A stretch of 64,000 nt of DNA from Bacillus pumilus. GTDB taxonomy: Bacteria > Bacillota > Bacilli > Bacillales > Bacillaceae. The stretch is taken from NCBI RefSeq assembly GCF_009937765.1, contig NZ_CP047089.1, forward strand, positions 2,602,272-2,666,271, written 5' to 3'. The notes below the pieces were generated by a model. It saw only the letters and a program-made list of their open reading frames with translations. It did not search any database and was not told the DNA's origin. How positions within the stretch are numbered: the first letter of the stretch is position 1; the number at the start of each line of letters is the position of its first letter. Below, piece by piece: positions 10,462 to 19,800 of the stretch. The translations under genes were made by a program, and so were the position numbers.

Positions 10462-11562
10462 TTATTGACTGACACCAGTTTGCACAATATTCATATGGCA
10501 TTTAATTTGTATATCCGCATCAGGATAGATTTTCTGCCATTTTTCTGGTGTCATGGCTTTGTCTTTTGATCGATACCTTAAACCTAGCCCAAGCGGATCA
10601 ATAGGTTGCTTTTTAAAGGACTGAACTAGTTCTTGTCCTTGCTGAGCGACACGTTTTTCTACTTCTTTTTCGACTTGGTCCAATATATTCGGTTTATCAA
10701 TTTTTTTGGACTTCATGAATTCTTTTAATTCGCCTTTCAGTTTAATATCAATCGTGATATGAGGCTTTTTTGTTAAATTATTCGTTGGTTTGATCTGATA
10801 GGACACATGTGATTTGATATTTTCAATGACGACATGGGTCTTATCATGATCAGCCATTTGAAACTCATAGATGCCATTTTGATGATTTTCAATCATCGCT
10901 TTAAATGTAAACGCATCTTCTCCAGGGATATGCCCCACCATTTTTTCATTATCAAACAGGGCGACTCCTGTGACTTTGATGGTATTGCTTGTTTTCTTGA
11001 TGTAAGGAAGGTAAGCATCGACACCTTTTGCTAGCATCTGATTCATAAAAATATGTTGATTGGTGACAGGTTGATTGCCATTTCTCATATTTTGAGATAA
11101 CAGATCAGAGAGATACACACCTATATTTAAGTTCGTTTGATTCATTTTTGTATATAACAAGTCTTCAACTTCTCCGCCTACAATCGCAAACACTTGGCGT
11201 GAACCAATGATAGGATCACGATAAATGTAATTCATTAAATCGATCATGCCGACATCCTTTGCTAATTTTTCACTCACTAAAATAACAAGCACCTGGCCCA
11301 TGACCACTGGAAAAGGCGATTTTTCTGATACAAGAAACTGAATATTACTAATCGTGTTTGACCTCGCACTTAATATTTGATAATTTCCTTGTTCTTGACT
11401 TTTAAAGACAGGGAAGACAAAAAAACCCTTCATTTCTCCATCTTCGACCAAATCAAACCCTGCCGCCTGAGAGATATTTAATTCATCTAAAAGGCGTGGC
11501 TGTGCACAGCTAGTTAACAAAAGACTAAACAACATGAGACCTATGAGGATATACTGTTTCAT
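10462..11562 (-). CDS. spore germination lipoprotein, Ger(x)C family
   Basis: This 366-residue protein is the C subunit of a nutrient germinant receptor. It has a lipoprotein signal peptide ending LLLTSC with the lipidated Cys at residue 19. It should be anchored at the outer face of the spore inner membrane. The rest is typical of GerAC/GerKC proteins, including RLLDELNISQAAGFDL just after the Cys and YRSKDKAMTPEKWQKIYPDA near the end. The ATG at 11562 overlaps the end of the upstream B-subunit gene by 4 nt, so the two are translationally coupled. A longer frame to 11658 lies inside the B gene and is rejected. It is the last gene of the operon; the gene set resembles yndDEF of B. subtilis. 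Confidence 0.9.
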   Translation of the reverse strand: MKQYILIGLMLFSLLLTSCAQPRLLDELNISQAAGFDLVEDGEMKGFFVFPVFKSQEQGNYQILSARSNTISNIQFLVSEKSPFPVVMGQVLVILVSEKLAKDVGMIDLMNYIYRDPIIGSRQVFAIVGGEVEDLLYTKMNQTNLNIGVYLSDLLSQNMRNGNQPVTNQHIFMNQMLAKGVDAYLPYIKKTSNTIKVTGVALFDNEKMVGHIPGEDAFTFKAMIENHQNGIYEFQMADHDKTHVVIENIKSHVSYQIKPTNNLTKKPHITIDIKLKGELKEFMKSKKIDKPNILDQVEKEVEKRVAQQGQELVQSFKKQPIDPLGLGLRYRSKDKAMTPEKWQKIYPDADIQIKCHMNIVQTGVSQ

Positions 11563-12659
11563 GCTCGTTTTTTCACCCACCTTTTTTTCAGCAACAGCCC
11601 AATAACTATACAAATAATGAATCCATAGACAAGAAAGAAACCAGTATATTCCACCCATTGGTTAAAAGTTTCAAACGAGGTGGCGCCGACAAATAACGAA
11701 AACATGATCAGAATGAGGATGCTGAGCCCGATGAACGTAATGCGCTGACTCGTATGAAACACCTGTTTCGCCATTCGGCTCGCAGCCCATAGTGGAATTG
11801 CCATATTTGGAACGATTAAAAATAGCCAGAGAGACACTTCAATAAATTCAAAGCGCTGGATAAATGGCAGCTTCACAATGCTTGTTAACGTTAGCGTCGG
11901 CCATTTTGTTAATTTAAGCTGTGCACTTGAGTAATACGCAATGGAGACAAGAAAAGTGAGTAAGTTTAAGCATGTCGTGAATAATACCCCCATGTGAGCA
12001 TATTTTTGAGACGTCTGCGCTTGTTTAATAAAGGGATAATAGACAAGCAGCGTGCCAAAACCAAACATGGATAAGGACGCATCTTTCACTCCGACTAGAA
12101 GCTGTGAAAATGTATGATCAAACATGGGGAACATGAAGCGAATGTGACTATACTTCATGACATAAAAACAAATAAACGTCATCCAGTACGTGAGTACGAT
12201 GCTAAAAAATGCCCATCCAGCTATGGTTCTAAAGCCGCCCGTATGGATGTAATACAGAAGCAGCAATAGTACAGACGCAAACAATAGACCAGAAATTTCT
12301 TTAAACAACCATACATGAATTACGTCCATATAATGGATGAGAACGGTCAATGTCAAAGAAGCAAAATATAAAATATAGAGGATGTTGAATAATTGACCAA
12401 TCCACTTGCCAAATACGTATTGCGTGATTTCACCAAATTCATCCGAAGGGGCCTTTTTGAACATCAAGTACATAAGAAAGATCATGACATTGACACTGAT
12501 GCCAGAAATCACAATGGCGATCCATCCATCATTATTTATAGAACGAACAAGGTTTGTTTGAAAGTTTAGAATGCTGACACCTACTTGATTAGCATTAATG
12601 AGAAAAAACACGAAAAAAGGGGAAACTTGAAATTTCTCTTTTACAGAAGAAGAACTCAT
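11559..12659 (-). CDS. spore germinant receptor B subunit (GerAB/YndE-like, APC superfamily)
   Basis: This 366-residue integral membrane protein has about ten hydrophobic helices. It is the transporter-like B subunit, which binds the germinant in characterised GerA-type receptors. The N-terminal part VSPFFVFFLINANQVGVS and the segment FGEITQYVFGKWIGQL near residue 75 are typical of the family. It ends LLLKKRWVKKRA and overlaps the C-subunit gene by 4 nt. Thirteen bases separate it from the A-subunit gene. The start at 12659 has a GGAAGTGAAAGT site on the minus strand. The recognised germinant cannot be predicted from sequence. Confidence 0.88.
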   Translation of the reverse strand: MSSSSVKEKFQVSPFFVFFLINANQVGVSILNFQTNLVRSINNDGWIAIVISGISVNVMIFLMYLMFKKAPSDEFGEITQYVFGKWIGQLFNILYILYFASLTLTVLIHYMDVIHVWLFKEISGLLFASVLLLLLYYIHTGGFRTIAGWAFFSIVLTYWMTFICFYVMKYSHIRFMFPMFDHTFSQLLVGVKDASLSMFGFGTLLVYYPFIKQAQTSQKYAHMGVLFTTCLNLLTFLVSIAYYSSAQLKLTKWPTLTLTSIVKLPFIQRFEFIEVSLWLFLIVPNMAIPLWAASRMAKQVFHTSQRITFIGLSILILIMFSLFVGATSFETFNQWVEYTGFFLVYGFIICIVIGLLLKKRWVKKRA

Positions 12660-12671
12660 ACTTTCACTTCC

Positions 12672-14156
12672 TTATTCATAAAAATCATTTTTCCCTTTTT
12701 TCCCTTGCTTAGGCTTTTGCCGATGAAGGATTTCATTTTCCGGACGTAAATTTTCCGGTCTTTTATTCAAAAAGCGGAGCTGAGGACGAATTAAACTGCC
12801 CTTTAAGTCCGTCAGTCGCAGCGGAAAAATTGGCTCTAGATACGGGCGTCCAATAGACGTTAATTTCATTAAATGGGTGAGAAGGAAAGATCCCATTACG
12901 GCAATGCCGAGTGCACCCCACACCTGAGCCGCAAGTAGAAACGGAAATCTCAGCAGCCGAATAGCACTGCCCATTTTGTAAATAGGGGTGACAAATGAGG
13001 CAAGAGCAGAAAGGGCAACAATAATGAGTAAAATATTACTTGTTAAGCCTGCTGCCACAGCAGCCTGTCCAATAACGATCCCTCCAACAATCCCGAGTGT
13101 CTGTCCGACTTTAGCTGGAAGCCTCGATCCAGCTTCTCTGAGTAATTCAATCGAAATCTCTAAAAATAGTGCCTCAATGATCGGAGGAAATGGAACAAGA
13201 TAGCGAGAAGACACGATGGTTTCTAATAAATCCTTTGGAATCAGCTCATAATGAAACGTTAAAACGGCTACATATAAAGGTGTTGCAAAAATGGAAAATA
13301 TCACAGCAAATATGCGTAACAGCCTAAAGCAAGAAGCTGCAATCCACGGCATATTGTAGTCTTCCATAGTGGAAAAATACTCAAGTAAAATCGTCGGAGC
13401 AAGCAAGACATGAGGCGATCCATCCACTAAAATGGCAATTTTCCCTTCTGATAATCCTGAAGATACGCGATCGGGCCTTTCTGTATTTAAAAACAACGGA
13501 AAGATCGTATTGGACACATCATAAAGCATTTGTGCAAGGTAATTTGCATCTAAAATTTGATCAAAATCAATATCTTCAATGCGCTGGAGAACGGTCTCAA
13601 TGTTTTCCGGATTTGCAATCTCTTCAATATATAACACCGCTACTTTTGTTTGAGAAAGCGTGCCAACCGTCTTTTCCGACACTTTCAGGTTCGGGGTCGG
13701 CAGCCGCCTTCTGACCAAATTTAAATTGGTATCCAAAACTTCCACAAATGCTTCTTGTGCACTGATAATGCCAAATTCAATCTCAGGCGGACCTACTTGT
13801 CTGCCTTTCTTTTCTTCAATCGGGATTAGAAGCGCTTTGCCCCAGTCCGTTTCAAGCCGAATGGCCATATTCCCTCGATGAAGGGCTTTTTCCACTTCCT
13901 GAAGATCGGTCGTGATAATAGACTGTTCAATGGGGATTCGTTCTTTCAGCTCTTCAAGAGTGGGGGTGAGATGTAATTCTTTCAAGTAGGGCAAAATTTG
14001 TTCATGGAGTAGATGACCATTAATTAAAGAACGAAAAAAAGAAATTCGATAAAGAAATCCTTCACTTCGTGACAACTCGTTTGTAAAATCAGAGGAACAT
14101 GACAATGCCTCAAATACTGAATTTGGGTCTTTTTGTTGTTTGTTTTTCTTCAGCAC
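12672..14156 (-). CDS. spore germinant receptor A subunit (GerAA/YndD-like)
   Basis: This 494-residue protein is the A subunit of a germinant receptor. The large hydrophilic N-terminal domain (about 1-270) contains VEVLDTNLNLVRRRLPTP and the family segment EGKIAILVDGSPHVLLAPT. Membrane helices follow, with SSRYLVPFPPIIEALFLEI. A short basic tail ends KPKQGKKGKNDFYE. The AAGGAG immediately abuts the ATG at 14165, so translation more likely begins at the GTG at 14156, which has 9-nt spacing. This is the first gene of the receptor operon. A sigma-G-like promoter lies just upstream, fitting expression in the forespore. Confidence 0.9.
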   Translation of the reverse strand: MLKKNKQQKDPNSVFEALSCSSDFTNELSRSEGFLYRISFFRSLINGHLLHEQILPYLKELHLTPTLEELKERIPIEQSIITTDLQEVEKALHRGNMAIRLETDWGKALLIPIEEKKGRQVGPPEIEFGIISAQEAFVEVLDTNLNLVRRRLPTPNLKVSEKTVGTLSQTKVAVLYIEEIANPENIETVLQRIEDIDFDQILDANYLAQMLYDVSNTIFPLFLNTERPDRVSSGLSEGKIAILVDGSPHVLLAPTILLEYFSTMEDYNMPWIAASCFRLLRIFAVIFSIFATPLYVAVLTFHYELIPKDLLETIVSSRYLVPFPPIIEALFLEISIELLREAGSRLPAKVGQTLGIVGGIVIGQAAVAAGLTSNILLIIVALSALASFVTPIYKMGSAIRLLRFPFLLAAQVWGALGIAVMGSFLLTHLMKLTSIGRPYLEPIFPLRLTDLKGSLIRPQLRFLNKRPENLRPENEILHRQKPKQGKKGKNDFYE

Positions 14157-14185
14157 TTGAACCATCTCCTTCCTCGATTTCCCTC

Positions 14186-14215
14186 TATTATCCAACCAAT
14201 TCCCTGAAGATATGC
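14186..14215 (-). promoter_or_regulatory. candidate sigma-G promoter of the germination operon
   Basis: On the minus strand, GCATA (14211-14215) and GATAATA (14186-14192) are separated by 18 nt. The sigma-G consensus is roughly gHATR and CATWMTA, so only the first base of the -10 mismatches. The expected start of transcription lies about 20-25 nt before the GTG start. Confidence 0.45.
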
Positions 14216-14216
14216 A

Positions 14217-14253
14217 TGAAAAAAAGCGTTCAGCTTGATGAGCTGGACGCTTC
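14217..14253 (-). terminator. terminator of the glycolate oxidase operon
   Basis: GCGTTCAGCT pairs with AGCTGGACGC around a 5-nt loop and is followed on the minus strand by seven Ts. It overlaps the last codons of glcF, which encode the SSSSS tail. Confidence 0.75.
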
Positions 14254-15573
14254 TTTCCCATAGTGAACGGCTTCTAATAAAAAATCGACGAGATGCACGG
14301 CCCGCATGTTAGGCGATTGTCCTGACCGTTTGATACCTGCTGCCATTTGCAGCTGGCAACCTGGGTTGGACGTGACAATAGCCGCCGCAGCTGTTTGACT
14401 AGCTTCTATCATTTTATGATCTAAAATTTGCATTGACATCGTTGGCTGCAAGATATTATAAATGCCAGCTGATCCGCAGCAGCGGTCGGCATCCTTCATT
14501 TCTTTAAATGATACCCCTTGAATCGCCTTCATCAGCTCCCTTGGCGCTTGCTGTACCCCCATTCCGTTCCGCAAGTGACAAGAATCTTGATAGGTGATGA
14601 CTTGCTCTGGCAAAGCAAGCGGTGTGCTGCGGTGAAATGCCAGTTCCACTAAAATGTCTGATATATCCGTGATTTTCTGTGAGAAGGCTTCACCTCGTTT
14701 TTGGAAATCAGGCTCATCCTTTAACAAATGATCATAATCACTTAAAAAGGCACCACATCCGCCCGCATTCATGACAATGGCATCAGCCTCTATGTTCTCA
14801 AATGCTTCAATATTCCGCCTTGCTAACTGTTTCGCTTGTTCCTTTTCTCCGCTATGACCATGAAGTGCGCCGCAGCACGTCTGAACAGGAGGGACAACAA
14901 CGTCACAGCCTGCCAATTGCAAAAGCTGGATGGTCGCTTCGTTTGTACTAGAAAAAACAGTGTCCATTAAACAGCCAGTAAAAAAAGCAACACGCTTTCT
15001 TGTTGTGCCAATGGCTTTGTATTCTAACGCACGACTTTTTTGTTGACGCGGCACCTTTGGAAGGGCCTGCTCCATCAGCTGTAAATGCGGCGGAAGCACC
15101 TTTAGCATGCCAGACTTGCGGGCGGCTGTTTGCAGACCAGAGGTTTGATAAAATCGCAGAAGTCCAGCCGCCTGTCGCATTCGGCTTTGGGAAGGAAAGA
15201 GTCCTTTAAATACAACACGTCTCACAAATTTGACAGGAAGAGATTGTTTTTTGTGCTGCTGAATGATGTCTCTTGCATCCTCAAGCAAACGTCCATATTT
15301 GACGCCTGAGGGGCAGACTGGTTCACATGCACGGCAGCCAAGACAAAGGTTCAATGAATGTTCGACATCTTCATCAGGCTCAATCACACCGTCTCTTACC
15401 GCCTTCATTAAAGCAATTCGGCCACGAGGAGAGTGTGTTTCTTGTTGACCGGATTCAATATAAGTAGGGCAGGAAGGGAGGCAGAAGCCGCAGCGCATGC
15501 AATTGAGCAGCTCCTTTTCATCCATTTGCTGTTGAAATGTTTGCTGCATCTCTGTTTGTTTAGAGGAATTCAT
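14230..15573 (-). CDS. glcF: glycolate oxidase iron-sulfur subunit GlcF
   Basis: This 447-residue protein carries electrons for glycolate (or D-lactate) oxidation together with GlcD. The N-terminus has two ferredoxin-type 4Fe-4S motifs: CMRCGFCLPSCP (about residues 25-36) and CLGCRACEPVCP (about 77-88). Two CCG domains follow; the first has FFTGCLMDTVF and TCCGALHGHSG, the second has SCHLRNGMG and RCCGSAG. The gene overlaps glcD by 4 nt (ATGA), so the two subunits are translationally coupled. It ends in a poly-Ser tail encoded within the terminator. B. subtilis YsfD is the equivalent. Confidence 0.92.
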   Translation of the reverse strand: MNSSKQTEMQQTFQQQMDEKELLNCMRCGFCLPSCPTYIESGQQETHSPRGRIALMKAVRDGVIEPDEDVEHSLNLCLGCRACEPVCPSGVKYGRLLEDARDIIQQHKKQSLPVKFVRRVVFKGLFPSQSRMRQAAGLLRFYQTSGLQTAARKSGMLKVLPPHLQLMEQALPKVPRQQKSRALEYKAIGTTRKRVAFFTGCLMDTVFSSTNEATIQLLQLAGCDVVVPPVQTCCGALHGHSGEKEQAKQLARRNIEAFENIEADAIVMNAGGCGAFLSDYDHLLKDEPDFQKRGEAFSQKITDISDILVELAFHRSTPLALPEQVITYQDSCHLRNGMGVQQAPRELMKAIQGVSFKEMKDADRCCGSAGIYNILQPTMSMQILDHKMIEASQTAAAAIVTSNPGCQLQMAAGIKRSGQSPNMRAVHLVDFLLEAVHYGKEASSSSS

Positions 15574-16979
15574 GAGATCACCACTCTCTTCCTTGTTGCT
15601 TTTCCAAACACCTTATCAGGATTCATGATATTTGCTGGATCTAGCGCTTGTTTGATCGCTTTCATTGCAGCAATTCCTTCCTTTTTGACCTTGAGTTCCA
15701 AATAAGGGGCTTTCATGAGACCTACGCCATGTTCACCTGTAATGGTGCCGCCGAGGGAGACTGCTTTTTCAAAAATGGCCTGAAAGGCTTCTTCAACCCG
15801 CTTCATTTCTTCTTCATTTCTTGCATCAGTTGCACAAGTAGGGTGCAGATTTCCATCGCCTGCATGACCAAATGTACAGATTTTCACGTCGAACTCTCTC
15901 GCAATGTCTTCGATTGCCCGTACCATATTCGCAATTTCAGAACGAGGGACTGTGGCATCTTCTAAAATGGTCGTAGGGCTTAAACGGGCGAGAGCAGATA
16001 AAGCGGCTCGTCTCGCTGTTAAAAGGGCACTTGCTTCTTCTTCAGAATGTGCGATATTCACTTCTTTTGCCCCGTGCTGCTGACAGACCTTTGCGATGTT
16101 TTGCATATCACGGGAAACAGCCTCAGGGTTGCCGTCCTGTTCGATTAATAGCACCGCTTGAACGTCAGTCGGGAGGCCAATTTTGGCAAAGTCTTCAACG
16201 ACTTCTAGTGTCGGCTGATCCATAAATTCTAATGTGGCGGGGATGATACGTTCTGCAATAATCGCCGAAACTGATGCAGCTGCTTCCTCAAGGCTTTCAT
16301 ATAAGCAAAGCATCGTTTGTTTAGTTTCTGGAAGCGGCAAAAGCTTTAGCGTAGCTTCAGTAACGATTCCGAGCGTTCCTTCTGATCCAACAAATAAACG
16401 GGTCATATCATACCCGGCCACGTCTTTTGCGAGCTTACCGCCCGTTTTAATGATGTCGCCGTTTGGCAGAACCACTTCAAGTCCAAGTACATAATCTCTC
16501 GTTACGCCATATTTTAAACCTCGAAGCCCACCTGAATTTTCATTAATATTTCCGCCTAACGTCGAAATTTTCATCGAGCTTGGATCTGGTGGATAGAAAA
16601 GGCCTCTTGCCTCTACTTCGCGAATGAGTTCCTGTGTGATCAAGCCAGGCTGTACCGTTGCAGTCAAGTTTTCTTCATCTATTTCGATGAATTGGTTCAT
16701 TCTTGTAAACAACATCACAAGTCCACCTTGTGTAGGACAGGTTCCTGCACAAAGGTTCGTTCCGGACCCTCTTGGCACAATTGGCACCTGATATGAGGAG
16801 CAGAGCCGAACAATTTGCTGGATGTCCTCAGCTGTACGCGGGCTTACGATAACATCTGGCATGTGCTGAAAATTAGGCGTTGCATCATAAGAGTAGGCAA
16901 GCCGATCAGCTTTGCTGTCTTGTACATGAGATGCACCGGCAATCTTCTTTAATTGATTTAAAAATTCAGAATTTAACAT
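15570..16979 (-). CDS. glcD: glycolate oxidase FAD subunit GlcD
   Basis: This protein of about 469 residues is the flavin-containing catalytic subunit oxidising glycolate to glyoxylate. It has the PCMH-type FAD-binding fold, with IVPRGSGTNLCAGTCPTQGG near residue 70 and LGGNINENSGGLRGLKYG near 140. A C-terminal FAD-linked oxidase domain carries FGHAGDGNLHPT and GTITGEHGVGLMKAPYL. The first ATG (16985) is only 3 nt from AGGAG; the second ATG (16979) has 9-nt spacing and is preferred. It is transcribed after the CdaR-type regulator and coupled to glcF. It is equivalent to B. subtilis YsfC. Confidence 0.92.
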   Translation of the reverse strand: MLNSEFLNQLKKIAGASHVQDSKADRLAYSYDATPNFQHMPDVIVSPRTAEDIQQIVRLCSSYQVPIVPRGSGTNLCAGTCPTQGGLVMLFTRMNQFIEIDEENLTATVQPGLITQELIREVEARGLFYPPDPSSMKISTLGGNINENSGGLRGLKYGVTRDYVLGLEVVLPNGDIIKTGGKLAKDVAGYDMTRLFVGSEGTLGIVTEATLKLLPLPETKQTMLCLYESLEEAAASVSAIIAERIIPATLEFMDQPTLEVVEDFAKIGLPTDVQAVLLIEQDGNPEAVSRDMQNIAKVCQQHGAKEVNIAHSEEEASALLTARRAALSALARLSPTTILEDATVPRSEIANMVRAIEDIAREFDVKICTFGHAGDGNLHPTCATDARNEEEMKRVEEAFQAIFEKAVSLGGTITGEHGVGLMKAPYLELKVKKEGIAAMKAIKQALDPANIMNPDKVFGKATRKRVVIS

Positions 16980-17022
16980 GCGCATTCACTCCTATTGGTT
17001 AGACATACCGTTTCTTTCAGTA

Positions 17023-17058
17023 TAAAAAAAGAACCGCCTCATGCCTATGGACGATTCT
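17023..17058 (-). terminator. possible attenuating terminator between glcR and glcD
   Basis: AGAACCGCC and GGACGATTCT form an imperfect stem, followed on the minus strand by seven Ts. It overlaps the end of the regulator gene and may reduce read-through into glcD. Confidence 0.4.
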
Positions 17059-18190
17059 ACAAAATATCAGGCTGCTTGCTCCGATTATTTGGATGATGAT
17101 CTAATAGCATCAAGGCTAAATAAAAGAGCATCGCATCTTGCATGCGTTTTGGATCAAGTGTGGTTAAATCTTGGATACGTTTTAGCCTGTAATGCAGTGT
17201 ATTGATATGTACGTGCATCGCTTCCGCGGTATATTTCAATGAGCAATCCGACGTCATGAGTACACGCAATGTTTTTACTAGCTCAGGGTAGGGGAGAAGT
17301 GGGACAATTGTTCGATCAAGGAACACTTCTTTAGTTTCCTGACTCACTTCTTCTATAAAAAGCTCAAGTGTTAAATCTTCATCAAATACAATCGGTGTAT
17401 CCGCATTCGCCATTTTCAAAGCACGAAAGGCTTGATGAAATGACTGCTTCATCATTTGTCCAGCTGCAGGTTTTCCCGCACCTATCAAAACTTTTGACGT
17501 GGAACGTGCAGTGAGCGCAGCATGGATATGAAAAAGACGCTGCTGCAAAGTATCACGATCATTTGCTGAGGTTTGCAGCATGAGCAAAAAGCGGGCATGC
17601 CCCCAGCGGACGATCATTTCCTGATGAGTGAGATGCAGCATTTCCTTCACTTTTTTATATTGATCCTGCTTCATAAACGATTCATCATGACAATCAATAA
17701 GGACGACTACACGCTGCATATTAACATCAAGCTGTAGCCGCGCTGCTTTTTCAGTGAGATCGATGGCTGTCTCTGGCAAGTGAAGCCAATCGAACACGAA
17801 CGCTTCAAGCTGCCGTTCATCGGTTTCCGTTTCAAGAAAAAATTCATGTTCTTGAATGAGCAATTCAGTCATTTTTCGTAATATTTCGCCAAATGGAGAG
17901 ACATGGATAGGATTTCCTGTCATCCCAATCACACCAATGACCTCTTGCTTAAAATAAATAGGCAGATTGATACCAGCTTTGACCCCTTTCATTCGCTGCT
18001 CATCATCCTTTGTGAGGATTCGTTTTTGTCCTTCAAAAGATGTCAAATATGCCCCTTCATGAAATTGACCAATGCGCGCTGGATCTGTTGCCGCTATGAT
18101 GGTGCCGTTTGTTTGTGCTATGATGATTTCCTCAGTCAGCACCTTTTTGACCTCGTCTACAATTTTTTCTGCCAGTGTCATTGTGAGCAA
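17057..18190 (-). CDS. glcR: CdaR-family transcription regulator of glycolate genes (YsfB/GlcR-like)
   Basis: This 377-residue protein has an N-terminal sugar-diacid recognition domain (about residues 5-135, with IIAQTNGTIIAATDPARIG and VIGVIGMTGNPIHVSPFGEI). A GGDEF-like middle region follows. The C-terminal PucR-type helix-turn-helix (about 305-365) contains DCSLKYTAEAMHVHINTLHYR. Family members activate genes for acids such as glycerate or glycolate. Its position just upstream of glcD-glcF on the same strand supports control of that operon. The start is TTG 18190 with a GGAGGGG site; the ATG nine bases further in has poor spacing. It corresponds to B. subtilis YsfB. Confidence 0.8.
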   Translation of the reverse strand: MLTMTLAEKIVDEVKKVLTEEIIIAQTNGTIIAATDPARIGQFHEGAYLTSFEGQKRILTKDDEQRMKGVKAGINLPIYFKQEVIGVIGMTGNPIHVSPFGEILRKMTELLIQEHEFFLETETDERQLEAFVFDWLHLPETAIDLTEKAARLQLDVNMQRVVVLIDCHDESFMKQDQYKKVKEMLHLTHQEMIVRWGHARFLLMLQTSANDRDTLQQRLFHIHAALTARSTSKVLIGAGKPAAGQMMKQSFHQAFRALKMANADTPIVFDEDLTLELFIEEVSQETKEVFLDRTIVPLLPYPELVKTLRVLMTSDCSLKYTAEAMHVHINTLHYRLKRIQDLTTLDPKRMQDAMLFYLALMLLDHHPNNRSKQPDIL

Positions 18191-18315
18191 AACGTACCCC
18201 TCCGAGATGTATCTTTTGACACTATCATACCATCATATGCGGAGTGATATCTTTCTTTTCATGAGTTATGCTAAAATAAGACACGCACATGAAGAAGAAG
18301 AAAGGAGACATCGCT

Positions 18316-18894
18316 ATGTCGTTACAAAATCGCTTACAAGATTTATTGAAAGAAGGACAAGCGCTGACAGACTTTGAATATGACGAAGCGGAGCGCAACA
18401 ATTGGCCTTTAGAAGGTGCAAGAATAAAGGAAGAGGCACGCTTTAGCGATGTATATATAGAGCGTGTAGACAAAGAAACTGAGGACATGATTCAATCAGA
18501 AGGCACCTCATTTCTCAACACACCACTTACATATGTAAAACAACATCAAAAAGAATTCATTTATATCGAATCAAAGTGGTTTGATGTGGTAAGAGTCGAT
18601 GGGTTAGCAATTGAATGGGATGAAGTATTTCAAACGTATACGGTGTTATTCGGTTTCAAACGTCCTAAAAAAGACACGGGCATTCTAAAGGACATGCTGG
18701 CTCCATTTAATGGTGCACAGCTTCAATTTAATGGACAAGATGGCTTGTTTGATGTGAATTTACAGCTTCTTGAGCTTGAGGACATCCATGAAGAGATGCC
18801 TTTCATTGAAGTCATCTCAGCCGTGTACCGCTTTTTATTCCGTCTGATCATGCAGCTTGAAATCAATGAATCAAACAACGGCTCAACTACCTGA
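18316..18894 (+). CDS. conserved acidic protein of unknown function
   Basis: This 192-residue soluble, acidic protein has no signal peptide or membrane helix. I do not recognise a family. Visible features are an N-terminal helix SLQNRLQDLLKEGQALTDF, a central beta-rich part with YIESKWFDVVRVDGLAIEW, and a C-terminal helix AVYRFLFRLIMQLEI. The ATG at 18316 has an AAAGGAGA site with 7-nt spacing and is chosen over an upstream frame at 18289. It is a single-gene unit between the glycolate regulator (divergent) and a convergent DeoR gene. The stop codon lies inside the terminator stem. Confidence 0.65.
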   Translation: MSLQNRLQDLLKEGQALTDFEYDEAERNNWPLEGARIKEEARFSDVYIERVDKETEDMIQSEGTSFLNTPLTYVKQHQKEFIYIESKWFDVVRVDGLAIEWDEVFQTYTVLFGFKRPKKDTGILKDMLAPFNGAQLQFNGQDGLFDVNLQLLELEDIHEEMPFIEVISAVYRFLFRLIMQLEINESNNGSTT

Positions 18895-18906
18895 GCCGTT
18901 GTTTTT
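18876..18906 (+). terminator. rho-independent terminator overlapping the stop codon
   Basis: A perfect 10-bp stem of CAACGGCTCA and TGAGCCGTTG with a 6-nt loop is followed by TTTTT. The TGA stop forms part of the stem. Confidence 0.85.
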
Positions 18907-18913
18907 GTTACGT

Positions 18914-19678
18914 CTACTCATTTGATAAAGGCGTGGCAAACTGTACATCATGCTCTTTTCCATATTGAAGATAGTCATCACTTGGCTGCTTATTCGTCAC
19001 GACGACATCAAGATCTTGCAAATGACAAAATGTGGTCAAAGCGTAATGATTAAATTTACTATCATCCACTAATAAAAACGTTTTGGCACTTTTTTCAACC
19101 ACTGTCTTTTTAATATCCGTTTCAAGAGGGGATGAATTCGTGACTCCGTGGTCAATCGATAAACCAGTTGATGCGATAAAGGCTTTATTGACATTGTAAG
19201 CTTTCAAACGCTCTACACTTTGATAGCCAACGAAAGAATTCGTTTTTCTCTCAAGCATCCCGCCGGTAGAAAAGATCGTCATATTTTCATAAGGCATTGC
19301 CTGTGTGATGAAATCTACATTATTGGTCACAACTGTCACCTGTTTGTCAGTCAAATAGGGGAGCATCTCAAGTGTTGTCGTACCAGAATCTACAAATATC
19401 ATATCCCCATTCTCCACAAAAGCAGCTGCTGTTTGACCAATCAATTGCTTTTTACTGAGCTGACGAGTCTTTCGCTCCTGATAGACCACTAACGTTGAAT
19501 GATTCACAGCCACTCCGCCATATACTTTTTTGAACACGCCGGACTCCACCAATGCTTGTACATCTCGGCGTATCGTGTTTTTTGAAACGCCAAAATGCGC
19601 CACAAGCTCATCTAGTGAGGCAGATTCTCGGTCAAACACATACTCTTTGATTTGCTGAATCCGTTTTGTTTTGATCAT
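18914..19678 (-). CDS. DeoR/GlpR-family transcription regulator
   Basis: This 254-residue repressor-type protein has an N-terminal winged helix. The recognition region is SLDELVAHFGVSKNTIRRDV (about residues 21-40). A DeoR sensor domain follows, with FVDSGTTTLEMLPYL near 96 and the phosphosugar-binding loop segment STGLSIDHGVTNSSPLE near 168. Such regulators respond to sugar phosphates. No sugar operon is adjacent, so its target is unclear; it is divergent from the tyrosine phosphatase gene. The ATG at 19678 has GGAG with 9-nt spacing; the longer frame to 19717 lacks a ribosome site. Confidence 0.82.
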   Translation of the reverse strand: MIKTKRIQQIKEYVFDRESASLDELVAHFGVSKNTIRRDVQALVESGVFKKVYGGVAVNHSTLVVYQERKTRQLSKKQLIGQTAAAFVENGDMIFVDSGTTTLEMLPYLTDKQVTVVTNNVDFITQAMPYENMTIFSTGGMLERKTNSFVGYQSVERLKAYNVNKAFIASTGLSIDHGVTNSSPLETDIKKTVVEKSAKTFLLVDDSKFNHYALTTFCHLQDLDVVVTNKQPSDDYLQYGKEHDVQFATPLSNE

Positions 19679-19800
19679 GCTACATATCTCCAATCCAACC
19701 GAATGTGCTTTTTCCATTATACCAAATGGCTTCTCTTTTCCCCATCTCGATAAAAGCGTATGATAGAGAAAAGAACGTAACGGAAAGGACTTTCACTTCT

